Assembly: GCA_016295005.1 (NCBI GenBank)
Contig: JAEDMA010000077.1
Coordinates: forward strand, 1 to 6,489
Origin: Christensenellaceae bacterium
GTDB lineage: Bacteria > Bacillota > Clostridia > Christensenellales > Borkfalkiaceae
Reading direction: 5' to 3'
Length of the DNA stretch: 6,489 nt
Both the position numbers and the translations under genes were made by a program. Of the stretch, positions 6,096 through 6,489 are shown piece after piece (positions within the stretch are counted from its first letter, which is position 1; the number at the start of each line of letters is the position of its first letter). The notes beneath the pieces are model-generated. The model was given only the letters and a program-made list of their open reading frames with translations, was not told where the DNA came from and did no database searches.

Positions 6096-6489
6096 TTTCC
6101 TTCTCCTTTTTTCCGTAATAATAATAGTAGTTACATTCCAGATCGGAATTGTATAATTTGCGTATTCTGTCGGCTTTTAACCCGAAACGCTTCTGAAAGG
6201 CGTTGTCGCTCGTGATGACGAACGCCGACCAGCCGTCCAGAGAGCGATAAAGGTTACCTAAATCTTTATAACACTCTTCCGCCTGTTCTTTATCGTACAC
6301 TCTCGTTCCGTACGGCGGATTCGTTACTATAGTCCCGCATTTTAAAGAAATTTTAACGTCTTTAACCGCGCTTACGGAAAAGTTTACGTAATCTTTAACC
6401 CCAGCCCGTTCGGCGTGGCGAAGAGCAAGTTTTATAGCCTTTTTATCTATATCAGAGCCTAATATTTCGGAAGATTTTTCTCTTTTTTC
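6088..6489 (-). CDS. RNA methyltransferase, THUMP/RlmL (YpsC-like) type, C-terminal part
   Basis: The frame is open to the right edge, giving the last 133 residues of a longer protein; the GTG at 6298-6300 is internal, not the start. The fragment has the S-adenosylmethionine-binding pattern of class I methyltransferases. GSDIDKKAIKLA (11-22) and HAERAGV (25-31) are followed by GTIVTNPPYGTR (52-63). The NPPY catalytic motif points to N-methylation of a base. The spacing and the tail ending in LYNSDLECNYYYYYG match the RlmL/YpsC group, which modifies guanine in large-subunit rRNA. The THUMP domain and true start lie outside the window, so the exact target is unknown. The stop (TGA) overlaps the galT start, and its final lysine/glutamate-rich codons contain the galT ribosome binding site. 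Co-transcription with galT is likely. Confidence 0.88.
   Translation of the reverse strand, partial: EKREKSSEILGSDIDKKAIKLALRHAERAGVKDYVNFSVSAVKDVKISLKCGTIVTNPPYGTRVYDKEQAEECYKDLGNLYRSLDGWSAFVITSDNAFQKRFGLKADRIRKLYNSDLECNYYYYYGKKEKEND
6099..6108 (-). promoter_or_regulatory. galT ribosome binding site inside the methyltransferase gene
   Basis: AAGGAGAAGG on the minus strand, with GGAG 7 bases before the galT ATG (6093-6095). It lies within the last codons of the methyltransferase gene (the KKEKEND tail). This supports the chosen galT start and translational coupling of the two genes. Confidence 0.8.

Noticed and set aside
6088..6300. A 70-residue protein starting at GTG 6298-6300
   Set aside because: The frame continues open to the window edge and contains the NPPY methyltransferase motif upstream of that GTG, so this is the end of a longer gene.

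Overview
The window looks like a chromosomal piece of an obligately anaerobic, low-to-moderate GC Firmicute of the Clostridia type. Reasons: a rubrerythrin with its rubredoxin domain at the N-terminus ('reverse' order), a PerR-type Fur regulator, the class II (Firmicutes) form of galactose-1-phosphate uridylyltransferase, strong GGAG ribosome binding sites, and AT-rich intergenic DNA with near-consensus sigma-A promoters. The lineage is an inference; no marker gene settles it. All seven recognisable genes lie on the minus strand, so transcription runs from right to left.

Right to left: (1) 6489-3531 holds the C-terminal end of a THUMP/RlmL-type RNA methyltransferase, galT (class II) and galE. 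They are packed head to tail (8-base overlap, then a 12-base gap) and end in an intrinsic terminator at 3475-3518. GalT and GalE carry two steps of the Leloir pathway; galactokinase is not in the window. (2) 3474-1395 holds nadE, the glutamine-dependent NAD+ synthetase, with its own promoter. (3) 1394-980 is a 415-base gap with a degenerate ~29-base repeat, a plus-strand terminator-like hairpin, a very AT-rich stretch and the perR promoter. (4) 979-1 is an oxidative-stress operon: perR, rubrerythrin and the first six codons of a probable rubredoxin that runs off the left edge.

The clearest regulatory reading is in part 4. A near-consensus promoter with an extended -10 is overlapped around its predicted start by a 15-base Per/Fur-box-like dyad, so PerR probably represses its own operon. 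On peroxide or oxygen exposure the operon would then produce the peroxidase (rubrerythrin) and perhaps its electron donor (rubredoxin).

No new defence, mobile or secretion system is visible; the genes are well-known families. The least explained DNA is the 1118-1362 part of the perR/nadE gap.
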